Below are positions 43,885-57,160 of a DNA stretch of 64,000 nt, piece by piece (position 1 is the first letter of the stretch; the number at the start of each line of letters is the position of its first letter). The notes under the pieces were generated by a model. The model made no database searches, had not been told where the DNA came from, and worked only from the letters and a program-made list of their open reading frames with translations. Origin of the DNA: Undaria pinnatifida (taxonomy: Eukaryota > Sar > Phaeophyceae > Laminariales > Alariaceae); contig JABAKD010000008.1 of NCBI GenBank assembly GCA_012845835.1, positions 14,888,223 to 14,952,222 of the forward strand, in the 5' to 3' direction. The translations under genes and the position numbers were made by a program.

Positions 43885-44545
43885 TGTGGTATACTGTGTA
43901 GCCCGGGTGATTAAGTGCAGCTCGCAGGAGCCCCTAAGGGGGTGTGATTAACCAGGGGTTGTGATAGCACGTCCGAAAACCCACAGGGTGCGTTTGGGGG
44001 TGTGATAATAATGGGGTGTGATAATAAGGGGGTGTGATAACACTGCTTGTAGAGTTGAACCGCTGCTGCCGCACACTTGGAGGGTGTGGTATTGCGAGGG
44101 GGTGATAGCAATGCCTGTACGAACACTTCCCGCTGCCCCGCTATAGGTAGTTACCTAGGTACTGTGGTACTGTGGTACGGCGGGGATGTGGTCAAACAAA
44201 AGGGCTTAAGGTGATCTGTTGTGGCGCCTGTACTGCTTCGGTCGAAGCAGTTGTCGAGGAAGCGGAGGGCCTCGTTCTGTTCTCCCTTCACGTTCTTGTT
44301 GTTGGAGGTCTCCATGCATGGTGGTTTCCCCGCACGCAGATATTCTGTGTTGTGTGTGGTGCCCACGGGCTAGATACTGTGTCACCGAGGTGATAGCAGG
44401 AGGGGCCCCGTGAATGTGTGCGGTAATATCACCGGGGCGTGTTATCGTATGTAGCCCAGTTGATAAACCGCTGGTTTGAAAAATGCATTCAAAATAATCA
44501 CCGGGGTGTGGTTTCTTTTGTGGGGGTGTTATCTTGTGTAGATTA
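43885..44545 (+). repeat. Iterated GGGGTGTGATAAT motif
   Basis: Three near-tandem units of ~16 bases lie at 43,995-44,042 (gggggtgtgataataatg, ggggtgtgataataa, gggggtgtgataacac). Looser copies with GGGTGTG(A/G)T or GGGGTGATAGC cores are scattered from 43,885 to 44,545, nearly all on the plus strand. Confidence 0.55.
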
Positions 44546-44927
44546 CGGTAACTCAGATCAGGGGTTACATTGCGGGCCCTCCTGCCCCCCCTTCACAACG
44601 GAACATGCCTTCATTTGTATACCTCGTCGATTCGCGTTGAATTGTACCTACCCACGCTGCTAGGCGTTCGTAGCAGTTAGATGATCCTATATTTTTTGCA
44701 TTTCTGCAAACAAAATCATATCTCACAACGGCGTGAATCAGACTCAAGGACTAACACTAATAGTATCCGAAGGTAACCACTAAATAGACCATCGGGGCGA
44801 CCGGCTCTATATAACTCGCTAGAGATGATCAATCAGCAAACAGCAGCAAGGAGCACGTCAAGTAGGATGCAACACAAAACTTTTTATTTGTCAGTTACGT
44901 ACCAACACGACCGCTCTTTTTCCACTT
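44546..44927. other. No gene recognised
   Basis: Short frames only; no repeat matched within the window. Confidence 0.4.
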
Positions 44928-45165
44928 GACCGCGGCGAACGATCAAAACAGGAACGGAGCCAAAGTCACCACAGTTCAACAACAATGCACGCCTCCCGCA
45001 TCGTCTTTACTTCTCCATAGAGTATTCTCGGAGGAAAAAAAAGAAACATGGGATACGACCGCGGCAAACCATCAAAACAGGAACGGAGGCAGAGGCACCA
45101 CAGTTCAACAACAATGCACGCCTCCCACATCGTCTTTACTTACATAGAGTATTCTCGGGAAAAGA
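44928..45165. repeat. Tandem duplication, period 129 bp
   Basis: The unit starting 'gaccgcggcgaacgatcaaa' at 44,928 recurs at 45,057, and the match continues through 'cacagttcaacaacaatgca', 'cgcctccc.catcgtcttta' and 'agagtattctcgg'. The units are close in sequence, so this is a fairly recent duplication. Confidence 0.9.
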
Positions 45166-47449
45166 ATCAACAAACGATGCGATAACGGGACGAATGAATG
45201 CCACTGGTTTCTTCCGTGGACACCGTCTATATAAAATTTTACACGACCTTCGCGTGGCGCAGCTTCACAGACACACCTAAAGCTCGGAAATATCGCGATT
45301 TTGGCCGTTTGGGGCTGAATTATGTGCGTCTGAAGTTTTAGACCACCCCGGGCTGTTGGAATTGTTTGTCATACGTGGTCCGCGTACACCAAACATAGCG
45401 TAGGTATCAATTCCTACCTTCGCGATGTTTGTGATTTGTTTCGGGGGAAAGTTGCGGTTTACATGTTGTTCGTGCCTGGGAGAGACCCACCTTCAGCCAC
45501 AAGGCCAGCACGCACACAGCACATGACTGCCCAACAACCCACACACAACCAACCGCTACACGTACGAAGCCTCCTGCGCGGCACCATATATAACGAACGA
45601 CCGCGACGGCTGGATTAGCCGTTTGACGGACCGGCGCCCCTGCTCTCGATCCCGGGCAAGATTGTGTGTCTGTTGCTTGGTTTCAGCTGGTGAGGGCACA
45701 CCACAGCAGTAGCTAGCCGGAGTACAGCAGTCAGTTCTTCCTCTGTTTTGTCAGCGCCCTTGTCTGCGTTCAATTCGCGGCATCGATAGCTATTTGATTG
45801 CATGTATATCCCCAAGCCACCCCTACCGTAAAAATGTAAAGCAAAACTCAAAGCTCGATTCATCGCGGCTTCCAACCTTTTTATACTGTGGCGGGCAGTT
45901 GTTGCAGGCTACGTTCTCGAGCCCATGCCGTGCATGCCTCGTCTCACCCTCCTGGCAGCTGGAGTCCCACGCTGCTCTGGGTCTCGGACGGGACGTGGTA
46001 AAAGTCCTTGCTTCGTCTCGTCTCGAGTCTTGGACCCTTGATGCGTGTGAAAAAAACGCCATATTGAGCTTCAGACAGCACAAAGTGCCTACCCAAATAT
46101 CGCGAAATAGACTAAAGCGCCCAATACCTAAATAGCAGCGTACGCGGAGATTTAGATGTGTCAAGCAAAAAAACGATTTTTCCCCTTGTTTTTTATGTTA
46201 CAAAGTTTTTCCTGTTTATTGGTAAACCCTCGCCCTTGCAATAAGCCAGACAAAAAGCGTGTGTGTAATAGATAGAGCGCAACAGTGTGTGTGCTCTTAC
46301 TTGTATCTATATTACTTGCACTAGTACAAACTATGTCAATGTGCCCGAACTACCACACCCGGGACGCAGCCACCCGTAATGCTGCTGTGTGGCATTTCTT
46401 GGCGCAGTAATCGTGATCACTACCTCCTCGTTTAAGGCATGCGTGCGCTTGCCATGGCTATCCATGTACGTACGTACCTTCCGGAATTCGATAATGAAAT
46501 GCGTAACTACTATGATATCATACCTACCGCGTCACCATAGAGACGGGGGCAAAATATGACGCCAATTTGGAAATAAGGTATTTCCAAGTAATTTTTTTAC
46601 CAACCTCTTCATACACATGTACATCAAGCTCCGAAGAATTACTGTAGAGTACTGTTCAAAATACAAATAATTGCGCGCTTCTCGCTTGTCTCGCTCAGCA
46701 TCCATCCGCGTTCACCTTGAGTTGTGGAACGGATAGGGCAGGGCGAGGGGCGTTGGAGCCGCCCCCCTAAGACGGCGGTCAAATGAAGAGATTTCACCAA
46801 GAAATTCCAGTTCCCAGAATCCCATACTGAGGCCGAGAATCACATCCTGACCAAATCCCTGATAAAAAAATCATCAGGTCTATATGTATATTTCGGCCTG
46901 CAGCCGAGCGACAAGTCTGCACTTTTTTTCTCTTTTGATGGATATTGTTGCTGTCTCGTTCTGCTGTACCCGCCCTTTGTTTTCTCCGCCCTGTCGCGCA
47001 ATCTTCTGTTGTTGGCCGTTTTCGGAACCTACTTTCACTAAGGGACTTTTCTTTTTACCCCGCGGTGCTCGTTTATTCCCCATTTTTCCATCCGTCGATC
47101 TTGCTCTCAATGTGTTTTAGTCCAAATTGAAGAAGTCATACCCTCTGTGCTGACATGCTTCACCTCTCACTGCCGCTCCACATCTGTGCTCGTGCTAACA
47201 ACCTTTTTGACTCTGCTGTTGTACCAGACCTTTGTTTACCCCGTTCTGTTCATTGGTTTGTACATTTCTTATTTCCCGGAGTATGGGTGTATTGATACGT
47301 ATCTAGAATGACACAACACGCGCACACCCAGCCCACCTGCCACTTACTGCTATGTTGCTGCTGAGTTCCGAGCGTTACAACGCGTGGCTGTGTGTGCTCT
47401 GCACGCTGACCACAGAAGAATACGAAAAGTGAGATTCTCCGGTATAAAC
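45166..47449. other. No supportable gene
   Basis: Two overlapping 113-codon frames at 45,794-46,164 (one on each strand) show no motif and are likely chance. A/T-rich stretches flank 46,180-46,260 and 46,580-46,660. Confidence 0.45.
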
Positions 47450-48480
47450 TGTCTCCCCCCGCCCCCTTCTCGCTCTCCCTGCCTCAAACGCCCCACCTAA
47501 TATCGAAATCTGCCAGATTATCAAACACTTCACGCACTGGATATCACCTCATTATCTTTCTAGAGCCATCCATGCCGCTGCTTCCCCCCCCCTCCCCCCC
47601 CGCCCCGCCCCGGACGCCCCCTCCTTCCCGACCGCCCGCAACATCGCCTAGACCTAGCTTCACACGTATAACAAACCCCTACATCTATGCCACCTAAATC
47701 ACTTCCCTCCCACCCACCCCCTGACCCCCCCCCAACCCCCCCCCACTCCCCCCCCCCTCCCCCCCCCCCCCCCCTACCCCTCACCTTCCCACCCGCCCAC
47801 CTCATCCCACCCCCACCCCCTCGAACCCTCCGCCCTCTACTCACTGAGTGTACGACTTACCCCAGGATGTACATGATAAACTGATGCACTCTTTCCAAAA
47901 CCGTCATATTTACCCCCTCTAAAGAACGTATAGTTTCCACGCACAGATTGAGTTGCCCCACCCGCCCCACCCCCGCCCAACCCCCCCCCCCATGATAAAC
48001 TGGTTCGTGTTATTATTTTTGTTTTTAAACCGTCAGATTTATCACCTTAAAAGATTTATAGCTTCCACGCATAAGTTTCCCGCCCGTCCCCCCCCCCCCT
48101 CCCAACCCTTCCCCCCCCCTCCAACCCCGCTCGTTTTTGATCAAAACCAGTCCCCCACGTTCTTCGAACTCCGCCCTCCCCTCACTGCTCATTCGACTTA
48201 CAGGAGTCACGTGATAAACGGATGCATTTTTTTCCACAGCTGTCAGATTTTGTCCCCCTCAGAAACGGGTTTTATAGTTTCCGCGAACAGACTGACTAAC
48301 ATCACCCTGTTGACCCTGACAGCTACACTGTAGTTGTAAGGGGAGTCGCCGACCTATATCCTTAATGAGGACACACAACCCGTAATACCCGCGATCGGAG
48401 TACCACACACAGCTTGCAAAGATGAGTTTCAACAAAATATTCGATCTCACAGCTGAAGTGTATTTTCATTTTTTACAATA
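47450..48480 (+). repeat. Poly-C-punctuated modular repeat, copy D
   Basis: Same modules as copies B and C in the same order: 'atatcgaaatctgccagatt' (47,501), 'gatatcacctcattatcttt' (47,542), 'cgcctagacctag' (47,645), 'ccaaaaccgtcatatttacc' (47,895), 'ttatagcttccacgca' (48,055), and the terminal module 48,200-48,475. C runs fill the gaps. Confidence 0.8.
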
Positions 48481-49611
48481 ATAGTCTCCAGCTGATGATA
48501 CGAGCTGGGCAACTAAAAAAAATACAAAGGTTCTGAAAGTCGTATCTCGTAAACCACTACAAATTTGACATGGCTAAATTCACCGCTGCAATTGGCCAAT
48601 CACCCTGCATACGCAGCACCACGAGGTCACGTGCGCGGGTGTCATTTGACAAGATGACCAAGGAGTCTGGAAATACACTTGTCTTCAGTGTGATTAAACT
48701 GGATTGAAGACCCTTTTATGCGGCGGAACACCTCGCAGAAATATAAACGTTCGTAGTTTCGAAGTTTACAAACGCTCTACAGTAGCGCCACCGCTTTTGA
48801 GAGTCTGGACTTGAAACTTGGAAGCGCTTCCCTAGACACAGCATTGCGAAGGAAGAAAAACAACGCGTATAAAAATTCTAAGGATTTGCATTTTCTGACT
48901 TGATCTTGCCAAGATATCCGCGAAAACTGGACCGAATCAACGTTTCCAAACTCAATTTCTATATCAATCGTCGATGCCGATCAAGATGGAATTTGGCTGA
49001 AGCAATGCTGAAGACTCTAGAAGAACATCGATATGTATATAATTGCGCAGTTCGCCACCCATCAAGAGAAGTGGCCAAAATCCGATTCCATATATAAGTA
49101 AAGTTATTTCGATAAAATATTACCAAAATGGCATTTCTGCGATATCCCACTCACTGTTGAGAGTTTTGATCTGACATGCTAGCCAAGTAACTGAATCAAT
49201 GTGCTCACCGACGGAGAGCCGGGTTTTTCTTGCTCTCGTTTTTTAACGCAAGTTGTGGGTGTCTTTGTGTTTTTTCGGATCGTAACATCGGCCATATCCC
49301 TCGAATAACAAATAACACAAGAAAAGCCTCAACACAAGGAAAGCCCGGCGTTCTAGTTGTCTGATGGTCCATGATCAACATCGTGTCCGAACCTCACACC
49401 TGAACACTTAAAATTGAGCGGGGCATGACCAATCCACGTATCTGGCAGATACCTGGCTGGCCCAGCTTGACGTGGGGGTGGTTGTTGTCTCCGGGAAGAT
49501 ACAGTAACCACGGATCCCTTGGGGTCGGCGGTCTGACTCTGTCCCTTTTATGTGTTTGTCAACTGGTTGCGTTCAAGATCCACCGCCGAGCTCTGTGGGT
49601 AACGACCACAG
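48481..49611. other. No gene recognised
   Basis: Short frames without motifs on both strands. No repeat matched within the window. Confidence 0.4.
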
Positions 49612-50326
49612 TGGTTGTTGTTGTTCTCACATAAACTCGCATAATCAAGACAGGACAGGCTCCGGTCGCTCTGGGGTACAGGAATACCCCAGCGAAAAAG
49701 CCTAAAAAAAACAAAATTGATAAACGCATATACCATTGATAACGCAATTCATACATCCGCCAGGAAAGATGTAAAAATGTGAATTCGGGAGTCAGTCTAC
49801 GATGTGCCAGGTCTACACTGGTACATACGTCTCTCTACTCGCGCCTGAATGGCCGACTACATCGCTCGCCATCAAGACAATACTTCCGCTTATATAATGA
49901 GTCGTAGCATTTACCCCTTGTGCATATGCATGTCATACTCAACTCAAATAAAATACTACTACATGAAAGAAAATAATCTAGCAAAAAAACGATAAATGAA
50001 AGGAAAAGTACAGAAAAGAAAGCCAAAAAGAAGGAAAGGCAAAGAAAATATGGAAAAAATAGAAAGGGAAAAAAGACAAGAAGAGGACGCAAGGAAAGGA
50101 AAGGAAAAAACATCATACTAGCAGAACCTAGAAACGGATTAAAGGCGGCATTGGGATCATAGAGGGTATCAAGTGCATCAATGGCGCTGGGGGGAGAACG
50201 CATCAAAGCGTACACGTCAGGGCGGCTTTATGCTTGCATGTGACGGGCTTTGGAAGACTCATATATTTCAAGACAATAATCGCCAATCCCAGACATCAGT
50301 CTCTTGGAATGGCCGCCAACCCTTCC

Positions 50327-50382
50327 TTCCTCCCCCGACCTCTTCCCCGCTTCCTGCCCCCCCCCCCCCCTCCCCGGACCTC
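50327..50382 (-). repeat. Short remnant of the LINE 3' UTR G-rich tract
   Basis: C-rich on the plus strand, in the same relative position as the 515-base tract of copy 1. Confidence 0.6.
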
Positions 50383-51941
50383 TTAGGCAGGCACACGGTG
50401 GATGGCGCTCACGCGGCCTTTGAATGTCGCTCTGTAGCTCTGCATCTCTCCGCGTCATGCCATTACCACACGAATGATTCCGCTCCCCCCTCTACCAGTC
50501 GCAACCACCTGCGTTCGTCCTGTGCAGCCTTTCGTCACCCTTGGAACTTCATTCCAAAGGCCGACATATCCTCTTTCAAGTGCACCATTCAGTCATTCTC
50601 TTGCCCCGCTGGGCAGCCCTTACGCCCAGCAAGCTCCCCAAAATCACCATCTGTGGCAGACGCCCCTCCCTCATACGTGCCCCAAATCTCGCAAACAATA
50701 TCCTCCGTTTGAGCACTATCGCCGCTATGCTCTCGGAAGTTGTCTTGGCAAGCGCGTCGGCGTACGATAGGGTGTGGTCGTCGCGCTTCCGTTTACGTCA
50801 TCCGACGTATTGGAGGAGCATGAAGTAGTGAAACCGACCTAGCCAGTCACAGGCAGGCTTGTTCGAGATCCCCGTCGTGCAGCCTTAGAGTGTTGTCTCG
50901 ATCACCTCGGCTTTATCATCCGCACCTTCAATCGCAAGTGTATATCCGGGCGATCGTGTACTCCCATATTGTGCCGCTAGACGCACACCCAGGCCCTCTG
51001 GAATATGACGCCGCGTTTTTTCGGTGCTGACTTTTCTGTCTGCGCTGAGAGCCCCGGTAAGTATTCAAGATTGATTCTACCGTATCCCCCCCCCAAAGCC
51101 AGCGATTCCTCTAACGGGCGTTTTGCGGCTGCTCAAAACGAAGAAATACGATATGAAAATCAATTTTTCATGTATTTTCTTGTTCGCGAAGGATTATCGA
51201 CCGATGACGTCGGGGTGGCAAGGGGCACCGTGTTTCAGGAGGTACGACCGTGGGCTGGTTTCAAAACCAGGGACTTCGTCAAATGATAGTTGGGGGGGTT
51301 ACCGTAGAACGATTTACAACCTCGATCGTTTGTGGGTATACCTGGCCGGCTGCATTGATGGTAAATGACACCTTCTCCCCACCTTTAATCTGCAGGCACA
51401 GGGCTCCGTTTTAGCCTTGGAGACAGTAAGATCGATTGCCGAAGACGCACTCAAAATCACATTTATCGTCCTCTCTAGCCCGTCGGACGATCACGATGCG
51501 ATGCCCGCGTCATCAGCGTACAGGATATCCAACACCCTCTGCATCTCGTCCTCCCCTCCTGCGCTCGTGGACTTTGCCTGCGCGTGATGTGCAATTCTTC
51601 TCTCCAACCTGCTTCTTTCGTTGGAGTCGCACCATGTTGTCCTTTGATGGTTGCATCAGATAGGAGGCGGCTCTCGGCCACACGCAGTACCACCGTGAAA
51701 AACAGGTTGAACGACAGTGGGGCGAGCACGCACCGTTGCCTGAGACCTTGCCCCGCGTCGACCGTATCCGAGAACTCTCCATCATCGAACCGCACGCATG
51801 TTTGCATGCCGTCGTGAACTTGGCGAATGACGGCGAGCATTCTTTTTGGCACGCCAGAACAAGCAAGGACATCCCACAGAGATGTTCAATCGACGGAATC
51901 ATATGCTTTGGTGAGGTCGATAAAGCACAAGTAAAATGGGG

Positions 51942-52215
51942 TGTTGATTTGGGATTTTCAGTATGACAGTTACGTATCAGTTTCGTGCCGTTTCGGGTTA
52001 TTGGACTATTATTCGGTACCTAGTACTACCTCGGTGGCGTTCTTGATGGTAGACTGCTGTGCTCTCTCGCTCGGGAGCCCACAATTCTCGGAGGTCTTAC
52101 GCACGAGTTCTCTTCTCAGAGGTCTCATGAGTTCTCCGCTCTACTTGCCTCTACCCTGTGGTTGGGAGACGTAGTACAATGACCTGAAACCTACCCCGCG
52201 TGGAGCTAGCGAACA
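51942..52215 (+). repeat. Left LTR of the inserted element
   Basis: 274 bases; by eye close to 89 percent identical to the right LTR. Ends in GCGAACA, so the terminal CAACA has mutated here. Confidence 0.85.
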
Positions 52216-53464
52216 CTCTAGAGCGAACCAATTCTGGCTAGCCTCGTTAGGGGCTACGGGTCAGCAGTATTGAAACAGGGCCGTGCTTTCGTCGAAGCTT
52301 GGTGGAAAAGGAAGGGCCATGTTTGTGGAGCCAACCTTTTTGGAGATCAGCGGAGACGAGCAGCGAGGCGCAAGGAGGAGTCCGGTGGAGAGAAGGAGCG
52401 AGCCACCGTTGGTATGACAGGGAGAGATGCTATGCCGCCATCGTCAGGATTCTTCGATGGTGGAAGAGGGGGGGCAGCTTGATAGGCCAGTTGTCTTCGG
52501 ACCCGGAGATGATATTTTGTGGAGACGTCGTTTTCAAGGAGAAGCCACTGTTGCTGTAGACTACGTACAGCACTAGTGGGTACGAAACCCTACGGTGGAG
52601 CCTGACCGTAGGCAGGGAGTAGTAGCAGCTTACGTCCATGGTGATAGCATAACCTTGGACACCCCCACCGTATACAGTGGACGGGGGTGTTTACAGCAGC
52701 AACTAAAAGCCCTATGGCAGACGAACAGCCGTAGGCACCATCGCTGTGTGTTGCGAACGGAAGGATTTAAGCCGCGCGGCATTTACTTTGTCATATATTT
52801 TCCGTGCGCCCTCTATTTCAGAAGGTTGGTTGTGGAGGCAGCAGGTATGGGGTTATCTGCATTTTTCCGCGAGATGTCGCATGGCCGCCAGCCGTGTGCA
52901 CCCTACCATGGTGAGTGATTTGGTATGGCAAAGTAGCGCGGCATAATAGCCGCGTGCTTCCTGTTGCTGGTAACAGTTGTAGGAAAGGACGTGGGGTAAT
53001 CGTGGGCTGTCTGCCGCAATGCTAAAAACCGATGAGGTTTCTTCCTGGCAACAAATCGAGCGGCATGGCCGCACGCACTCCATGATTTGCAGCAGCAACA
53101 GCAGCAGCTGGTGAGGTCATGGAGGGATCAGATCGGTTCATTATTTCGCCAGCCGAAGCTTCATGGTTCGGCAACATCACGGGGCGTGAGGAGGGTACAG
53201 GTCTGGTCAAAGTGGTGAATTTATTTTCACGATGGATTTACTTTCTGATCGAAGCATTGTTTTTGGTGGAATATGACGTTTTTGTTTTACGGCAAGAGTG
53301 AAGACCCGTTCAATAATAGGCGGTTTGTTTGCGGTTAGAGTGGAAACCCGCAGATCGTATCGTCTAAGATTCGTTGTGGATGGTGCAAGTAGCTCTTTTC
53401 ACCCACGTAGTTTTGAAGTGTCTTTCATGCTCAAATCAAACAGTCTTGTAAACCCGAAAAACTT

Positions 53465-53650
53465 GTTGTGTTTTTCTGGTGTAGACGAGACCAGAAGGAA
53501 ACTGGTGGCGCTGATGTACATTACGATAACGCCTGGTAAATTCGAAAGTGTGTTTTTAATGTTCAAATCACACAGTCGATGTAAATCCCAAGAACTTGTA
53601 CCCGGTAGTGGTTTTCTGGTGTAGACGAGACCAGAAGGGAACTGGTGGAG
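53465..53650. repeat. Diverged duplication inside the LTR element
   Basis: The block 'ttttctggtgtagacgagac cagaagg.aactggtgg.gctgat.tacat' occurs at about 53,475-53,521 and 53,612-53,660, period ~140 bases. It is preceded both times by 'aaatca.acagt'. Confidence 0.75.
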
Positions 53651-54764
53651 CTGATATACATACAATAACGACGTGGATAAAAGGGTACGTAGGTGCACCA
53701 AATCGAGAGGTATACCGCTGATGTATGGTATTGATGGTGGCACTGACCGTATTGAATTCTGCGAGTACCTTTTGTTTTGGCAGTAGTCTTCTGACTGATT
53801 TCAAGATAGAAGTGGGCATTTTTATGATTGATTGATTGTTTTACCAACCGTATCATTGCCAATGCTTGTTCGCAAAGGAGGAGTGAAACACGAAAGGTTT
53901 TTGTGATGGTCGAACACTTTGCGTAGCTGAAATGGCTTGAGCTGTTCGTATCAACAGTGGCGACATTTTGATTGTTTCTTTATTCGATTGTTCGGAGATA
54001 TAGCAAACTAAAGCCATAAGAGGAGTATTTTCGGCTTTAGGATGGTTTGCGAATGACCAATATTCGGGTAGCTACGCTTGTTGGCGAGGATTGGTTACAT
54101 TGGCTAATAGGTTTTGCTGGTATCTCTAGTTTGTGGTTGCCTACGTGTGTTGATGAGATGGGATGGGGCATCCTTGTGACCGCGCAATACAGGACATACT
54201 GGTCTCAAATGAGAGGAGGGATGCGAATTCACAATCAGTCATTGGAGTACCGACGTTGACTTTCCGAACTTGATGGGTGGTTGAAATGTTGTTTGGGGAT
54301 GCAAAGGACGAGATGTTGTTAGAATTTGACTATTTCACAATCAAGTTGTTTAGCATTTGTTTCGCAATGAAAACCGGGGTGGCGTGTGGATGGTCTGATA
54401 CCCTTTGTATCGGGGAGGGCATAAGCTATTTGTCGCGTCAGATATATTCTGTGTTTGCGGACAAGAATTTATGCTATAATATTTTACCGATATGATCTGT
54501 GTATCTCTGGCGGTAGTAAGGGACAACGGAAGACCTTTGGCCCGGTGGCCTTGCAATCTCTGGCATTTTATCTGTCGCATTAGGTTTTGCCCTGATGGCT
54601 CGGCTGTTGTAATCTCTTGTTGTGACTACAATTACTGTAAGCGGGAGTATGGGAGAGGTTTTCGCTCATGGGGATGAGTTTCCTCTCGCCATTTTTTGTT
54701 GTTTTAGGTGATGGAATTGAGTCAATTGTTGATTCGTCACTGTCGTGTGAAGAATCCGGGAGGG

Positions 54765-55037
54765 TGTTGATTTGGGATTTTCAGCATGACAGTTACGTAT
54801 CATTTTCGTGCCGTTTCGGGCTTTTGAACTATTATTCGGTACCGGGTACTACCTGGGTGGCGTTCTTCATGGTAGACTGTTGTGCGCTCTCGCTCGGGAG
54901 CCCACTTTTCTCGGAGGTCTTACGCACGAGTTCTCCTCCCAGAGGTTTCATGAGTTCTCTGCTCGACTTGCCTCTACACTGTGGTTGGGAGAGGTATACA
55001 ATGACTTGAAACCTACTCCGCTTGAATCTAACCAACA
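54765..55037 (+). repeat. Right LTR of the inserted element
   Basis: Direct repeat of 51,942-52,215. Begins TGTTGATTTGGG and ends CTAACCAACA. Confidence 0.85.
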
Positions 55038-55677
55038 TGGGGTGCCCTTCTTCTGCGCCAGTTCCTGGGGTCATCGTACTGCGAACGTCATGTCGACCGT
55101 CGAGAATTGAGATCTGAAACCACGCAATTCCTCCGGCAAAATTTTCTTGTGTTCGCAATGGTCAATACAAGGAAGCCCGTGATGCTTTCGAGGAATACGT
55201 TTCCTGCGTGAGCCACGAGGCAGATGGTACGGTCGTTGCCACAGCGTCCGCTACTTCTTCGGGTGCAGCACCTTAATCGTTGCATACTTCACTTGTTGCG
55301 GCAGGCCACCTCTCCACCACACAGCGACGATGTTTTCTTGGAACTTCCCGATCGTGTATTATTCTCTTTCGATCGCCAAGACCTTCAAGAACTCGGCCTG
55401 GAGGTCATCGGACCCTACCACCTTTCGTTTCGCCAGCGCACGGATCGCGTCCACTTCTTCGTACCTAGAGGAGACATCATCCTGCGGTCTGCAAGGGCTC
55501 ACTGCTTAAGCTTGTTCACAAAGCTTGGATCAAGGGTCGGCGACTTGATGCTTTGCAATTTATGAAACCACCACATCAATCGCTCTCGGTTTAAAGCATT
55601 ATCCTGCTCAGTCGACCTTCCTCGTTCTTGGGGTACTGTGAGTTAAATCCCCTTTTCCCCCTCACATCTATGCCCTT

Positions 55678-57160
55678 TTAATGTTTGTAGAAGCCAAACG
55701 GATAACGCTCTCGGACACGTGCTTCGAGTTGGATGACGAATTTTTCGAAGAATCTCTGTGAAGCATCCTCTCGCTTGCGTCTGAGTTGTTTGCTCGTCGC
55801 CTTTAAGGCCCGCCGTAAACCACAATATGTTTGGAGCAGAACTAAGCCGTTTCCTCGAATCTTCCCTACTCGGCTATTGTGCATCCATCTTCGCTTTCGC
55901 CTCCTCGGTCGCACACCAACCGCTCGTAATTGCTTGCGTAGAACAAGGCGCGCAATGTCGGCTGCATTCGACCGTATATTATCGGCTAGTTTTGAGGCCA
56001 TGTGATCAATACGTCCGGTATCAGTACCGGGTATCGGCTACCGTTTCTTAGAGATTTAGCCGGAAATGCGGGTCCGCCGTTAGCCTTGGTAGATCGATAA
56101 CCCACCAGCTCTTGATTAATCTTTTTGGCATATCTAGTGCGATGCGACGCGAAGGGCGAATACTTCCCAATACGAGATTGTGGTCCGACTCATCGTTCTT
56201 CTTCTGTGGGGTCCGCAAAGTGACATTATGTACCAATCGTCTACGCACTTGCCGTGTCAGAATGTAGCCACGCTTGTATTGGGCTTTTCCTCGGTTAGGA
56301 CTCAAAAAAGTGTACGATATACGACGTGAGGGTGTAGCATACTACTTGTTGAGGAGGGCGAGATTATTGTATTTTGCGTGAACCAATGTCCGCTCTCTGT
56401 TGTCACGTCCGTATGCGCCCATTGCTTCACTGTCGGCCCACTCGATTCCTCTCATGCCCGTGCGAAAATTCGCGTCAATCAGGACGAGGAGGTGGTCCCT
56501 ACTGGGTACCAAATCGACCACCTCGTCAAGTGAACTCCCAAAGCGTTTTTGTTCGCTGGTTCTCGTCTCGAGAGTGGGAGAACAACCTGCAATTAATGGA
56601 CACAACGTTGCATTTCCCTTTTGAGTTGGATGCAAACCTTCATTAATCTAGCACTGCTGCGCTCAACAGCGACGTCGCCCTTTTACATATCTGCCACGAT
56701 AGACTCTAGAACAACTAAGCCTACCCTGTAGTTCCCCATTCTTCTCGTGCTTTCCTCCGTCTGCTCTCGAGCAAAACCCAGCATACAACGCCGCCGTAAA
56801 AGAACTTTGTTCATCGCGCCTCACCTCCTGCAACCCTATGACTTAACAACCTGCGCCCTCGCGAGTATTCAGTATCGCTTTTGCGTAACCTATGTTGTTC
56901 GTGCCCGTGAAAGCGAGTGATCGAACGTTGAACGTACCTAGGAGGAGTTTCCCTGCTCTGGACCTAGCCCTTGCGTCTGTGCGTAGTTTTTGAGCAGCCT
57001 TTTGAATCCTCCCACGTCTCCTAATCTTCTTCCAAGAGTCCGATTTCCTCCCTTTCACCCTCTGTTTTTCCCAAACAAAGAATTTCCTCTTTCCGTCTCC
57101 CTTTGCCCATCCCGGATCATGCCTAAATGCAAACATGAAGGGCCGACACGCCACGTCCAT
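55678..57160 (-). pseudogene. Endonuclease region of LINE copy 2
   Basis: LLLGTFNVRSLAFTGTNNIG marks the start near 56,930. HLLVLIDANFRTGMRGIEWA, SPNRGKAQYKRGYILTRQ and DESDHNLVLGSI (catalytic Asp-His retained) follow in separate frames. Upstream of the domain is a basic stretch (GRIQKAAQKLRTDARARSRA). Several stops and frameshifts. Confidence 0.65.

Larger units (their letters stand above)
51942..55037 (+). mobile_element. LTR element (3.1 kb, non-autonomous) inside LINE copy 2
   Basis: LTRs 51,942-52,215 and 54,765-55,037 begin TGTTG and end in ACA (CAACA in the right copy). A perfect 5-bp duplication TGGGG flanks it at 51,937-51,941 and 55,038-55,042. Copy 1 of the LINE shows the uninterrupted target (aaggggg.gtgtcc). 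The purine run GGGAGGG directly before the right LTR suggests plus-strand orientation. The ~2.5 kb interior is T/G-biased with short frames (for example 53,298-53,624). I recognised no gag, protease, RT or integrase, so it would need another element's proteins. Confidence 0.85.
50770..55640 (-). pseudogene. Reverse transcriptase region of LINE copy 2, interrupted
   Basis: The N-terminal part lies at 55,043-55,640 (degenerate). The LTR element then splits the domain just before the '[14 protein letters not shown]' equivalent at about 51,900. Next come [40 protein letters not shown] and an intact YADD at 51,509-51,520. The C-terminal part to about 50,770 is degraded. Confidence 0.65.

Noticed and set aside
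43995-44042. CRISPR-like or telomere-like array
   Set aside because: No spacers of regular size, and the unit is not a known telomere repeat.
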